Shown piece by piece: positions 25,509 through 33,074 of a DNA stretch of 45,316 nt. Numbering within the stretch: the stretch's first letter is position 1; each line of letters opens with the position of its first letter. Both the position numbers and the translations under genes were made by a program. Location: positions 1 to 45,316 of the forward strand of contig LNFJ01000101.1 of assembly GCA_001464625.1 (NCBI GenBank), read 5' to 3'. Source of the stretch: Bacteroidia bacterium Ga0077558. GTDB taxonomy: Bacteria > Bacteroidota > Bacteroidia > Chitinophagales > Chitinophagaceae. The notes beneath the pieces are model-generated. The model was given only the letters and a program-made list of their open reading frames with translations. It searched no databases and was not told the origin of the DNA.

Positions 25509-26302
25509 AGTGGATTTTCGATCTGAAAATCATCCGCATCTTTTAAAAACGGCAATTTTTCTCGTATTGTTTGTAAATGATCTTTATCTAAGATGGTGGT
25601 AAAAATATCTTCGTCATCTTTTTTGGTGTACAACACTTCCCCCAACGGGTCAATGACCATACTATCGCCGCTATGGTAAATATTATTACCATCGTTACCT
25701 ACACGGTTAACACCCACAACATAACATTGGTTTTCTATAGCTCTTGCCTGTAACAGGGTTTTCCAGGCATGGCTTCTTCTTTCCGGCCAGTTGGCTACAT
25801 AGATCAATACATCATACTCTGGGCCTTCGGCTTGTGGTTGTTGCCGTGCCCATACGGGGAAGCGTAAATCATAACAGACCTGCAAATTTATTTTCCATCG
25901 TTTTACGGAAGCAATCAATCGTTTGGAGCCTGCGGTGTAATGATTGTCTTCTCCGGCAAAAGCAAAGCGATGTCGTTTGTCGTACACGCCGTAGTGTCCA
26001 GTTGGCAACATCCATATCAAGCGATTGAAATAATCTTCACCATCTTTTATAATTACACTTCCAGTAAGAATTATTTTCTTTTGAGCCGATACTCGTTTCA
26101 TCCACTGCACCGTTTCGCCTTCCATTGTTTCGGCCAGTAGTTCGGGCTTCATACTAAAACCGGTGCTGAACATTTCTGGTAGCACAACTATTTCCGTTTT
26201 CTCCCGGATGCTGTTAATTTTTTCTTCCAGCATTTTTAAGTTAGCAGATTTGTCTTCCCAATGAAGATTAGTTTGGATTGTAGTGATGGATAATGTTGAC
26301 AT
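25505..26302 (-). CDS. nitrilase family omega-amidase (YafV-like)
   Basis: This carbon-nitrogen hydrolase of 265 residues has the complete catalytic triad: Glu in VVLPEMFSTGFS, Lys in YDKRHRFAFAGE, and Cys in QVCYDLRFPVWAR. These neighbouring sequences match the YafV/omega-amidase branch, which hydrolyses 2-oxoglutaramate-type amides as a metabolite-repair step in the cytoplasm. ATG 26302 gives the normal N-terminus. It converges on the S41 gene with a four-base overlap. Confidence 0.88.
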   Translation of the reverse strand: MSTLSITTIQTNLHWEDKSANLKMLEEKINSIREKTEIVVLPEMFSTGFSMKPELLAETMEGETVQWMKRVSAQKKIILTGSVIIKDGEDYFNRLIWMLPTGHYGVYDKRHRFAFAGEDNHYTAGSKRLIASVKRWKINLQVCYDLRFPVWARQQPQAEGPEYDVLIYVANWPERRSHAWKTLLQARAIENQCYVVGVNRVGNDGNNIYHSGDSMVIDPLGEVLYTKKDDEDIFTTILDKDHLQTIREKLPFLKDADDFQIENPL

Positions 26303-26378
26303 AATAATTGCTGTACAAGAGAAGTAAAATTAGTTGTATTGCTGCAAACAAAAAGGGTTTGAAAAAGCCCTAACCGGA

Positions 26379-26404
26379 TTGCCGGGTAATTTTATTTAAC
26401 TTTA
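26379..26404 (+). promoter_or_regulatory. candidate promoter of the VOC gene
   Basis: TTG at 26379-26381 and TAACTTTA at 26397-26404 have a 15-base spacer. The box ends 17 bases before ATG 26422, at a sensible distance for a Bacteroidota promoter. Confidence 0.35.
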
Positions 26405-26421
26405 AGAAAACTAAAATACAC

Positions 26422-26793
26422 ATGAAACCAGGAGCCTTTTCAATCAGCCTTAGCGTAAAAGACATTAATGCTTCCAAACAATTTTATGAAGCATTAGGAT
26501 TTAGTGTTTTTGGAGGTGCTATTGCCAGTAATTACCTGATAATGAAAAACGGAAATGCCTTGATCGGGCTTTTCCAGGGAATGTTTGAAAACAACATTTT
26601 AACCTTTAACCCGGGTTGGGATGAAAATGCCAAACCCGTAGATGGGTTTGATGATGTGAGAAAAATTCAGCAACATCTTAAAAGTAATGGCATTGCATTA
26701 TTATCTGAAGCGGATGAAGCTACAACCGGACCAGCCAGTTTTATGCTTACTGATCCGGATGGTAATACAATTTTATTCGATCAGCACTTGTAG
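26422..26793 (+). CDS. VOC (glyoxalase/bleomycin resistance) family protein
   Basis: This small 123-residue protein has the vicinal oxygen chelate fold: FSISLSVKDINASKQFYEALGFSVFGG at the N-terminus and FMLTDPDGNTILFDQH at the C-terminus, which carries the typical DPDGN motif. No specific reaction can be assigned. It has its own promoter-like sequence and lies just left of the cassette array. Its codon use is like the core genes to its left, so it is treated as outside the array. Confidence 0.85.
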   Translation: MKPGAFSISLSVKDINASKQFYEALGFSVFGGAIASNYLIMKNGNALIGLFQGMFENNILTFNPGWDENAKPVDGFDDVRKIQQHLKSNGIALLSEADEATTGPASFMLTDPDGNTILFDQHL

Positions 26794-26810
26794 CAGGATT
26801 ATTATATTTT

Positions 26811-26853
26811 CTTGTTCCAATCGATATTGAAAATCAATTAAATTTGGAACAAG
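26811..26853. other. 10-bp perfect inverted repeat at left edge of cassette array
   Basis: CTTGTTCCAA and TTGGAACAAG are separated by 23 bases. They lie between the VOC stop and the first half attC-like site. This may be part of the recombination site or a VOC transcript terminator without a clear T-run. Confidence 0.45.
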
Positions 26854-26856
26854 AAC

Positions 26857-26882
26857 TTTCGCAAATACAAACGTTGTAAGCA
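26857..26882 (+). other. attC-like site A, right half only
   Basis: TTTCGCAAATAC, a short spacer, and GTTGTAAGCA (26873-26882). The TTCGCAAATAC part is shared with the right half of site D (30649-30682). No matching left half (AAC box plus stem) is visible upstream. It marks the left edge of the array. Confidence 0.6.
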
Positions 26883-27539
26883 ATGCTAATGAAACTTCTA
26901 ACTATCATATTGACATTTGGTTTCCTGACAAATCTTTACGGACAGACAAACCCTAAGTTGGAGATAATTCTCAAAAAAGACTTTTCCGAAAAATCATCAA
27001 AAGACGGTAAGTGGGTTTTCTATTCTGACAAAGCTGATATCGAAAAAATAGACAAGCCTGTTGTAAAATCAGTAATTCCAAATTATGACTTTTATAAAGT
27101 AACGATGACAAACTTTTTGGGGTATCACATCAATCAAGGAACTTGTTTGGTGCTGGTTGACACTTTAAAGTCCAAAACAATATTGGTTGAGCCTTTATGG
27201 TATGGTGGGACAAGTAAAGACTTAATTAAGCTATTTATTAATCACAAGTTTGACAACAAGGACTCATTGTTAAACTTTATGACACAACTCAACGAACTTA
27301 TGCAAATAGGTTCAGGATATAAGTTTCTGCAAACAGCCTATACAGATACTTTGATAACTTATGATTTGGGCTATTTTAAAGATGACAGTTACACTACGGG
27401 AGGCAACGGAACAAGCTCGACAATTAATTACAACAAAGACGGTTTTTGGAGAAACATACGAGTGGAAGTTAAAGACTATGCTATTATTAGATATACAGAA
27501 ATAAACCCTAAGACAAACGACAAAGACGTAATTGAATGA
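26883..27539 (+). CDS. cassette 1: secreted protein of unknown function
   Basis: This 218-residue protein has a signal peptide (MKLLTIILTFGFLTNLYGQ). The rest is a mixed alpha/beta sequence without a motif that I recognise; a polar C-terminal stretch (DDSYTTGGNGTSSTINYN) may be a loop. The start may be ATG 26883 or, better placed outside the recombination box, ATG 26889. The stop lies 10 bases before the AAC box of site B. As a cassette gene it has no promoter of its own that I can see. Confidence 0.65.
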   Translation: MLMKLLTIILTFGFLTNLYGQTNPKLEIILKKDFSEKSSKDGKWVFYSDKADIEKIDKPVVKSVIPNYDFYKVTMTNFLGYHINQGTCLVLVDTLKSKTILVEPLWYGGTSKDLIKLFINHKFDNKDSLLNFMTQLNELMQIGSGYKFLQTAYTDTLITYDLGYFKDDSYTTGGNGTSSTINYNKDGFWRNIRVEVKDYAIIRYTEINPKTNDKDVIE

Positions 27540-27549
27540 CAACAAGCAC

Positions 27550-27750
27550 TGCTTACAACATGGGGTTTTCTGCTATGCTGGCTGACGAATATGTACTGAT
27601 CGTCCCGTTCGCTTATCATCTGCAGTCCGGGCTGGACGAATAAGACCAGCTACAGAATATAATATCATTTTCATTAACTTTACTCATCTTCGGTTCGGGC
27701 TGACGAATCACGGAATATCAGCACAGCAGAAAGCCCTGGACGTTAGCGGC
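27550..27750 (+). other. attC-like site B
   Basis: The left box TGCTTACAAC (27550-27559) is the reverse complement of the cassette 1 start (26873-26882). The stem GGGTTTTCTGCTATGCTG (about 27563-27580) pairs with CAGCACAGCAGAAAGCCC (27719-27736). The right box is GTTAGCGGC (27742-27750). Spacers between box and stem are about 3 and 5 bases. The total of about 200 bp is longer than most classical attC sites. The loop has two copies of CGGGCTG(G)ACGAA. Confidence 0.75.
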
Positions 27751-27772
27751 TATTTTAAAGCGACATTCCGTT

Positions 27773-28525
27773 ATGAAACAATATTTTCTTTTTCTTGCAT
27801 TGACCGTTTTTTCTTTGACGACAGCTTCTCAAAATAAAATGCGGTCCGTTGACGAATTAATTAATAAGACAGAACCAGGTTGGACACTTGTTCAAAAATG
27901 GATTGACTCTGCAAAAAATAAAGTTGAAGTTCTTCCGTCTGACACAGCAAAAGCAAAAGACGCATTATATAAAACGCAAGTAACGACACGTTCACCGATG
28001 GGTGCAATAATTTATTCAACAGGTGGTTTATTAATTGACAACGGATGGATAAGAATTTTAGGTTCAGGAAATAGTAAACTTAGCAGGACACTTCCTGATT
28101 GGAATAAAGGTAAATCGTTTAAAGAGTTTGGCGACAGACCGTCATTCCTTTTAGTTGCGGACGACGTTGTTGGCGGCTTCTTCGCTGTTAACGGTGGACA
28201 GTTTGGTAAGGATGCAGGCAAAATTTATTACTTATCACCCGACAATTTAGAGTGGGAAGCATTGGATATGACTTACACTGAATTCTTAAACTTTTGTTTT
28301 AGTGGCGACATCGCAAAATTTTATGAAAACTTACGTTGGGTAAATTGGAAAGACGAAGTTTCAAAACTTGACGGAGACAAGGTTTATAATTTCTATCCTT
28401 ACCTCTGGACAAAAGAAGGTAAAGACATAAATAAGGTTTCAAGAAAGGCTATTTCAATTGAAGAACAGTACAGCTTCAATATGAGTAGCCGCATACAATT
28501 GGGGTTGGACAAAAACAGCCGCTAA
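27773..28525 (+). CDS. cassette 2: DUF2625-like protein with signal peptide
   Basis: This 250-residue protein has a signal-like N-terminus (MKQYFLFLALTVFSLTTASQ). The mature part starts with MRSVDELINKTEPGWTLV and continues with VLPSDTAKAKDALYKTQVTTRSPMGAIIYSTGGLLIDNGWIRILGSG and FAVNGGQFG, a pattern that I recognise as DUF2625. The function of that family is not known to me. The stop codon TAA is inside the AAC box of site C (GCCGCTAAC), as often seen for integron cassettes. The start ATG is 31 bases after the cassette boundary. Confidence 0.7.
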   Translation: MKQYFLFLALTVFSLTTASQNKMRSVDELINKTEPGWTLVQKWIDSAKNKVEVLPSDTAKAKDALYKTQVTTRSPMGAIIYSTGGLLIDNGWIRILGSGNSKLSRTLPDWNKGKSFKEFGDRPSFLLVADDVVGGFFAVNGGQFGKDAGKIYYLSPDNLEWEALDMTYTEFLNFCFSGDIAKFYENLRWVNWKDEVSKLDGDKVYNFYPYLWTKEGKDINKVSRKAISIEEQYSFNMSSRIQLGLDKNSR

Positions 28526-28716
28526 CATTGGGTTTTATGCAAGTTGGGCGTGACCAGCAAACATCAGCCAAGTGCAAATCCAAGCTGTGGTTCGGGCTGG
28601 ACAAACAACTTTGAGCTTTAGTTCTTAATTTCAACATCAGTTTTTCAATCAGCAGCGGTTATGGGCAGACGGAATACTAATTCCCAACCTGCATAAAGCC
28701 CTGGCCGTTGTGCATC
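28518..28716 (+). other. attC-like site C
   Basis: The left box GCCGCTAAC (28518-28526) is the reverse complement of the cassette 2 start GTTAGCGGC. The stem GGGTTTTATGCAAGTTGGG (about 28530-28548) pairs 17/19 with CCCAACCTGCATAAAGCCC (28683-28701). The right box is GTTGTGCATC (28707-28716). Its loop shares GGTTCGGGCT, GAGCTTTAGTTCTTAA-like and AAGTGCAA segments with site D. Confidence 0.8.
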
Positions 28717-28742
28717 ATACCTCACAGAACTCTCAAACACTT

Positions 28743-30461
28743 ATGAGCTTAGAAAGTATATCTCAAGAGTTAAAAGACTTGGTTTCGACCTTCAATACTA
28801 AATGGTTTCTTGGAGAGCTATCAAACCAAATGAAACATGCTGGGAGTCCAATGGCTCCAGATGAATTAAAAGGGCTTTCTTCTCCTCAAAGACAAATGTA
28901 TTTTCTGGCAGGTCTTTTAATTACATCCGACACTTCAAATGCCTCAGACTTTCAGTTTTCTCATGAGAAATGGAATAAAATGGTTGAGCTTCTTATCAAA
29001 ATTGAAAAAGAGTATGATAAGCTATTCTTTCCAAAATCCGAAGTGGATATTACGGAAGAGTGGAAAAAAATTAGAAGAGTGGCAATGCCGTCGTTTCTAT
29101 CATACTTCAACCAAGGTCCGTTGAATTTTGAAGAACAACCGATTAATTGGGTAAGCGATTTATACATTCAGTTAAACCAGATAATAGAAATTGAAACTGG
29201 TTTAAAAACAGAACAATTTGTTCAGTTTTATGAAAACCTCGATAATTTAACTCAAAAGAAATTTCAAGGCTTTGCTTCCCCAAAACAGAAGCACTTGTTC
29301 CAAAAAGAATGGCTTGAACTATCAGATATTAAAATGGGAGTAGTTGATGAAGCACCTGATTTTATCAAGGAGATGGGTGAACAAAATCGTCCGCTCTATA
29401 CCTTTATGGCTGACCCTGGAATTATTAAACGCTTCGTGGCAGAAGATTTAGTTTCAGCAAATTTATCATTGACCCAAGTAAATCAAATACTACCCTTACT
29501 TAGTTGTCAAAGAAGCAAATCTGAATATTTGTACTACACTTCCACCAAGCCGGGAAATCCTTTGTATGATAAACCTATCGTAGATATTGGTAAAGGCATG
29601 TATCAAGTTTTTGAAGTTAAGCAGGTTATTCACGCAATAGAAAACCTATTAGAATCTGTATGCTCAAAAACTAAACAAAACACAAGTAAACTTACCGAAA
29701 AGAAGGGTGACCTTTTGGAAGATAGAATACTTGATTTATTTGAAAAGTACTTTAAGACTGACTACAAATTTCATAGGGGGTACTATGTAAATGGTAACGA
29801 GCAAGACATTCTTTTTCTATGGAAAAATTATGCCTTCATTATTGAAGCAAAAGGCTATAATTTAAGAGAACCTCTTCGTGACCCCGACAAAGCATTTGTA
29901 CGAATTAAAGATAACTTTAAAGCTTCAATTGGATACGGTTATCAGCAGACAAAGCGTATTGAGCAAATCTTCAAAGCTCAAGAGAAACTTATTATTACTG
30001 ATAAAAGCGGAACGTTGATTGAAGAGATCGACACATCAAAATATGAGGACAATGATTTTTCAATAATTGTTAATTTGAAATCGTTCGGACAGATTCAAAA
30101 TGACCTTTCAACATTGTTGGAAATTACAGATGACGATGTATTTCCTTGGGCTGTAAGATTGGACGACTTGGAAACATTTATATTGACATTGATAGCTCAA
30201 AAAAAACCTCCAACTGCATTCATAGATTATCTGTTAATACGAGAGGAATTGCATGGACGGTTAATATGTATTGACGAGTCTGAACTTATGGGTGCTTTTC
30301 TAATTCAAAAAATGACTAAAAAAATTATTGATACTTCTGACACACTCATCACTACACCAGACCTTGCTGATATTTTTGACAAGCAGTATGTTAAAGGAAT
30401 GGGATTCAAAAATGAGAAGCTATTAAAAGAAAAAGAGAGTGGAAAATATATATTTTGGTAG
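28743..30461 (+). CDS. cassette 3: putative PD-(D/E)xK nuclease-domain protein
   Basis: This 572-residue protein starts at ATG 28743; the GTG at 28710 lies in the recombination box. I do not recognise the first ~300 residues. A nuclease-like core lies near 310-390: GDLLEDRILDLFEKYF (conserved helix with Glu), YVNGNEQDILFLWKNYAFIIEAKGYNL, where D and ExK fit the PD-(D/E)xK active site. A C-terminal ~180 residues (DDVFPWAVRLDDLETFIL, FIDYLLIREELHGRL) is seen in larger restriction-like or NERD-like proteins. It may be a defence nuclease, which is a common cassette cargo. No methyltransferase or partner gene is visible. Confidence 0.6.
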   Translation: MSLESISQELKDLVSTFNTKWFLGELSNQMKHAGSPMAPDELKGLSSPQRQMYFLAGLLITSDTSNASDFQFSHEKWNKMVELLIKIEKEYDKLFFPKSEVDITEEWKKIRRVAMPSFLSYFNQGPLNFEEQPINWVSDLYIQLNQIIEIETGLKTEQFVQFYENLDNLTQKKFQGFASPKQKHLFQKEWLELSDIKMGVVDEAPDFIKEMGEQNRPLYTFMADPGIIKRFVAEDLVSANLSLTQVNQILPLLSCQRSKSEYLYYTSTKPGNPLYDKPIVDIGKGMYQVFEVKQVIHAIENLLESVCSKTKQNTSKLTEKKGDLLEDRILDLFEKYFKTDYKFHRGYYVNGNEQDILFLWKNYAFIIEAKGYNLREPLRDPDKAFVRIKDNFKASIGYGYQQTKRIEQIFKAQEKLIITDKSGTLIEEIDTSKYEDNDFSIIVNLKSFGQIQNDLSTLLEITDDDVFPWAVRLDDLETFILTLIAQKKPPTAFIDYLLIREELHGRLICIDESELMGAFLIQKMTKKIIDTSDTLITTPDLADIFDKQYVKGMGFKNEKLLKEKESGKYIFW

Positions 30462-30484
30462 TGACTTTCCGAAATGGCACGAAC

Positions 30485-30682
30485 GCACAACAAAAGTATT
30501 TGCAAAAGCAGGGCTGGACATTGTAACATCAACTAAGTGCAAGCATCGCTTTGGTTCGGGCTCGACGCTCAATGTTCAGCTTTAGTTCTTAACTTCAACA
30601 ACATATTTTCAAATGGGCATTTGTGCCAAGCTGGACAATCAATGAATTCCCTGCCTTCGCAAATACTCGAACGTTGTGTGCC
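30485..30682 (+). other. attC-like site D
   Basis: The left box GCACAAC (30485-30491) is the reverse complement of the cassette 3 start GTTGTGC. The stem AGTATTTGCAAAAGCAGGG (30495-30513) pairs 17/19 with CCCTGCCTTCGCAAATACT (30649-30667). The right box is GTTGTGTGCC (30673-30682). The spacers are 3 and 5 bases. The loop is related to that of site C. Confidence 0.8.
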
Positions 30683-30786
30683 ATTTTAAACGACCTTACA
30701 TTAACTAATAAACTTTTAATCTTGCCAAGACTTAAACTATTTTTAACGCTAACAATTTTTTGGCTTTGACAGCCTGCAAAACAAAA

Positions 30787-31770
30787 ATGGACTACAATAA
30801 ACAACCCAAAATTGAACTTCACTTACATTTAGACTGCTCTTTAAGTTATGAAGTAGTGAAACAACTGAAACCTTCTGTGACATTGGAAGAGTATAAAGAA
30901 TCATTCATTGCACCAGCTAAATGCACAGACCTTGCAGACTACATTAAGAGAGCAATTAAAGGTTTTGAATTAATGCAGACTAAGGAACAATTACGACTTG
31001 TGACTTTAGATCTATTTAAACAATTAAAGGTAGACAATGTATTGTATGCGGAAATTCGTTTTGCCCCATTGCAACATATAATGCAAGGTTTGACACCAAC
31101 AGAAGTTGTTGAAACTGTAAATGCAGCAACAGAAGAAGGAATTAAAACGTATGGTGTTGAGGCAGGAATTATCCTTTGCACTTTGAGACACTATTCAGAA
31201 GCACAGAGTATGGAAACGGTTCAACTTGTAAATCAATTTAAAGGTACTCATATAGTTGGGTTTGACATTGCAGCGGATGAAGCAGGTTTTCCAATTAGCA
31301 ATCACATAAAGGCATTTGAATTTGCCAATGCCAACAAATTGCCTTGCACAGCCCACGCAGGTGAAGCAAAAGGAGCAGCAAGTGTTTGGGAAACCTTGAA
31401 AAATTTTCATCCTTCAAGAATTGGACACGGCGTTCGTAGTGCAGAAGACACGTCATTATTGACATTTCTAAAAGCAAATAACATTCATTTAGAAGTTTGC
31501 CCTACCAGCAATGTGCAGACAAATGTTTTTAATAGAATAGAAGACCATACTGCTGACAAAATTTATAATTCAGGAGTTTCCATGAGCATAAATACCGACG
31601 CAAGAACAATCTCAAATGTTACACTTGGCGACGAGTATAGACTTATGGAAAAAGTATTTCAGTGGGGCAAAGCACATTTTAAAAAATGTAACCTTGAAGC
31701 CATCAACCATTCGTTTGCTAATGCTGACATTAAAGAAAAAATTCGCAAACAAATTGAAGCAGCCTATTGA
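30787..31770 (+). CDS. cassette 4: adenosine deaminase family protein
   Basis: This 327-residue metal-dependent deaminase converts adenosine (or deoxyadenosine) to inosine. Motifs are IELHLHLDCS (HxH zinc site), CTAHAGE (His ligand and catalytic Glu), RIGHGVR, EVCPTSNVQT and SINTDAR, where the usual second Asp is Ala. The start shown is ATG 30787. Upstream codons in this frame read FLALTACKTK, a lipobox-like end of a signal sequence whose beginning is in another frame, so a one-base frameshift may have removed a lipoprotein signal (see findings). The stop is nine bases before the box at 31779. As a cassette gene it complements the host purine genes, but a functional link is not shown. Confidence 0.83.
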   Translation: MDYNKQPKIELHLHLDCSLSYEVVKQLKPSVTLEEYKESFIAPAKCTDLADYIKRAIKGFELMQTKEQLRLVTLDLFKQLKVDNVLYAEIRFAPLQHIMQGLTPTEVVETVNAATEEGIKTYGVEAGIILCTLRHYSEAQSMETVQLVNQFKGTHIVGFDIAADEAGFPISNHIKAFEFANANKLPCTAHAGEAKGAASVWETLKNFHPSRIGHGVRSAEDTSLLTFLKANNIHLEVCPTSNVQTNVFNRIEDHTADKIYNSGVSMSINTDARTISNVTLGDEYRLMEKVFQWGKAHFKKCNLEAINHSFANADIKEKIRKQIEAAY

Positions 31771-31778
31771 CACAAAAC

Positions 31779-31848
31779 GGCACACAACATTGGTATTGCT
31801 GCAATCATTGACGACCAAACATAACGATAGAAAAGAAAGAAAGAAAAT
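31779..31848 (+). other. attC-like site E, collapsed
   Basis: GGCACACAAC (31779-31788) is the exact reverse complement of the cassette 4 start GTTGTGTGCC. The expected stem, loop and right box are absent; the next gene starts only 60 bases later. A deletion has probably joined this box to the leader of the DinB cassette. Confidence 0.55.
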
Positions 31849-32352
31849 ATGGACAACTCCACATCAATAAAAGAAGCAATTTGGAGCCAATTCGGAGCAA
31901 GTCTTGATATGCTCGAAAACGCAATTACAATGTGTCCTGACGAGCACTGGGACACAGCATTAGATTTTTGGTATTTATCTTACCATTGCACTTTTTGGAC
32001 AGACTATTACTTGACAACCGAACCAAGTAAATTTGAACCACCGAAACCCTTTACATTTTCAGAATTTGACCCGACAGGCAAAAAACCTGACAGAACCTAT
32101 AATAAACCAGAAGTGATTGCTTACTTGGAATATTGCCGACAAAAAGCAAATCAACTTATATCAGGTTTGACAACAGAAAAACTTAATGACCGTTGGGTTA
32201 ACAACTACAAGAATTTTTCCTTGCTTGAAATTTTGTTTTATAACGTAAGACACATTCAACATCATTCAGCTCAGTTAAATTTGTTACTAAGACAGTCGAT
32301 TAATAACGCACCAATTTGGGTAAGTCAAGCAAAGAAAATTAGTGAGAAATGA
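31849..32352 (+). CDS. cassette 5: DinB family protein
   Basis: This 167-residue four-helix protein of the DinB/YfiT superfamily has putative metal ligands in YLSYHCTFW and NVRHIQHHSAQLNLLLRQ, at the usual spacing of one His in the N-terminal and two in the C-terminal half. Members include bacillithiol-type thiol transferases and uncharacterised metalloproteins; no substrate can be named. It is co-oriented with other cassette genes. Its 5' recombination box seems lost, while a clear site F follows 31 bases after the stop. Confidence 0.78.
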   Translation: MDNSTSIKEAIWSQFGASLDMLENAITMCPDEHWDTALDFWYLSYHCTFWTDYYLTTEPSKFEPPKPFTFSEFDPTGKKPDRTYNKPEVIAYLEYCRQKANQLISGLTTEKLNDRWVNNYKNFSLLEILFYNVRHIQHHSAQLNLLLRQSINNAPIWVSQAKKISEK

Positions 32353-32383
32353 ATAAAAAAATGTAAGCGGACAAAATGTGGCT

Positions 32384-32520
32384 GCTGCTAACATCGGATT
32401 GGCAATATGGCGGCTGAAGTGCTTCTATGAAACATTTGTACAAGGTTCAACAGCAGGAATTTTATTGAACTTTTGTGCTGAAAATCCGCCATTTTGCCAA
32501 TCCGAAAAACGTTGGTAGCA
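32384..32520 (+). other. attC-like site F
   Basis: The left box is GCTGCTAAC (32384-32392). The stem CGGATTGGCAATATGGCGG (32395-32413) pairs 18/19 with CCGCCATTTTGCCAATCCG (32486-32504). The right box is GTTGGTAGCA (32511-32520). At 137 bp it falls in the classical attC size range. The loop has an inner AAGGTTCAA/TTGAACTTT inverted repeat. Confidence 0.8.
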
Positions 32521-32555
32521 AGCAATGACCGATACAACTCGAAAAGACAATTAAA

Positions 32556-33071
32556 ATGAATTTAACATACAGACTAGGGACAAAAGACGACTTGCAAGAT
32601 TTGAAAAAATTAGCAATTAAATCTTGGACACCGTTTCAAAAAGAGTTGACAGATGAAAATTGGAATTCATTAAAACAAACAATTTCAAACGACAAAACTT
32701 ACGAAGAACTTATTGACCAATCAACTTGCATCGTTTGTGTTGCTGACAATGACAATATTATTGGAATGTCTTTTATAGTTCCAAATGGAAATCCAACAGA
32801 CATATATCTAAAAGAATGGAGTTATATACGTTTTGTTTCAGTCGACCCAGATTTTGGAGGGCAAGGAATTGGCAGAAAATTGACAACTATATGCATTGAC
32901 AAAGCAAAAGAAAATGGTGAAAAAACTATTGCTTTACATACATCAGAAATTATGAACAATGCAAGACATATTTATGAAAGTTTAGGATTTAAGATTTTAA
33001 GAGAAATTGACCAACGACTTGGAAAACGATATTGGTTATACAAACTTGACCTTAATGGAATTAACGTATAG
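32556..33071 (+). CDS. cassette 6: GNAT family N-acetyltransferase
   Basis: This 171-residue GNAT protein has motif A at FVSVDPDFGGQGIGRKLT (acetyl-CoA pyrophosphate loop Q-x-x-G-x-G/A) and a motif B-like ARHIYESLGFKI at the C-terminus. It transfers an acetyl group to an unknown amine. It starts 36 bases after the cassette boundary. The expected end box (reverse complement of GTTGGTAGC) is not found after the stop; insertion-sequence DNA occurs instead. Confidence 0.83.
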   Translation: MNLTYRLGTKDDLQDLKKLAIKSWTPFQKELTDENWNSLKQTISNDKTYEELIDQSTCIVCVADNDNIIGMSFIVPNGNPTDIYLKEWSYIRFVSVDPDFGGQGIGRKLTTICIDKAKENGEKTIALHTSEIMNNARHIYESLGFKILREIDQRLGKRYWLYKLDLNGINV

Positions 33072-33074
33072 TGC

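Noticed and set aside
26422..26793. VOC gene as first cassette
   Set aside because: No GTT box before it and no AAC box after it; it has its own promoter-like sequence and core-like codon use.
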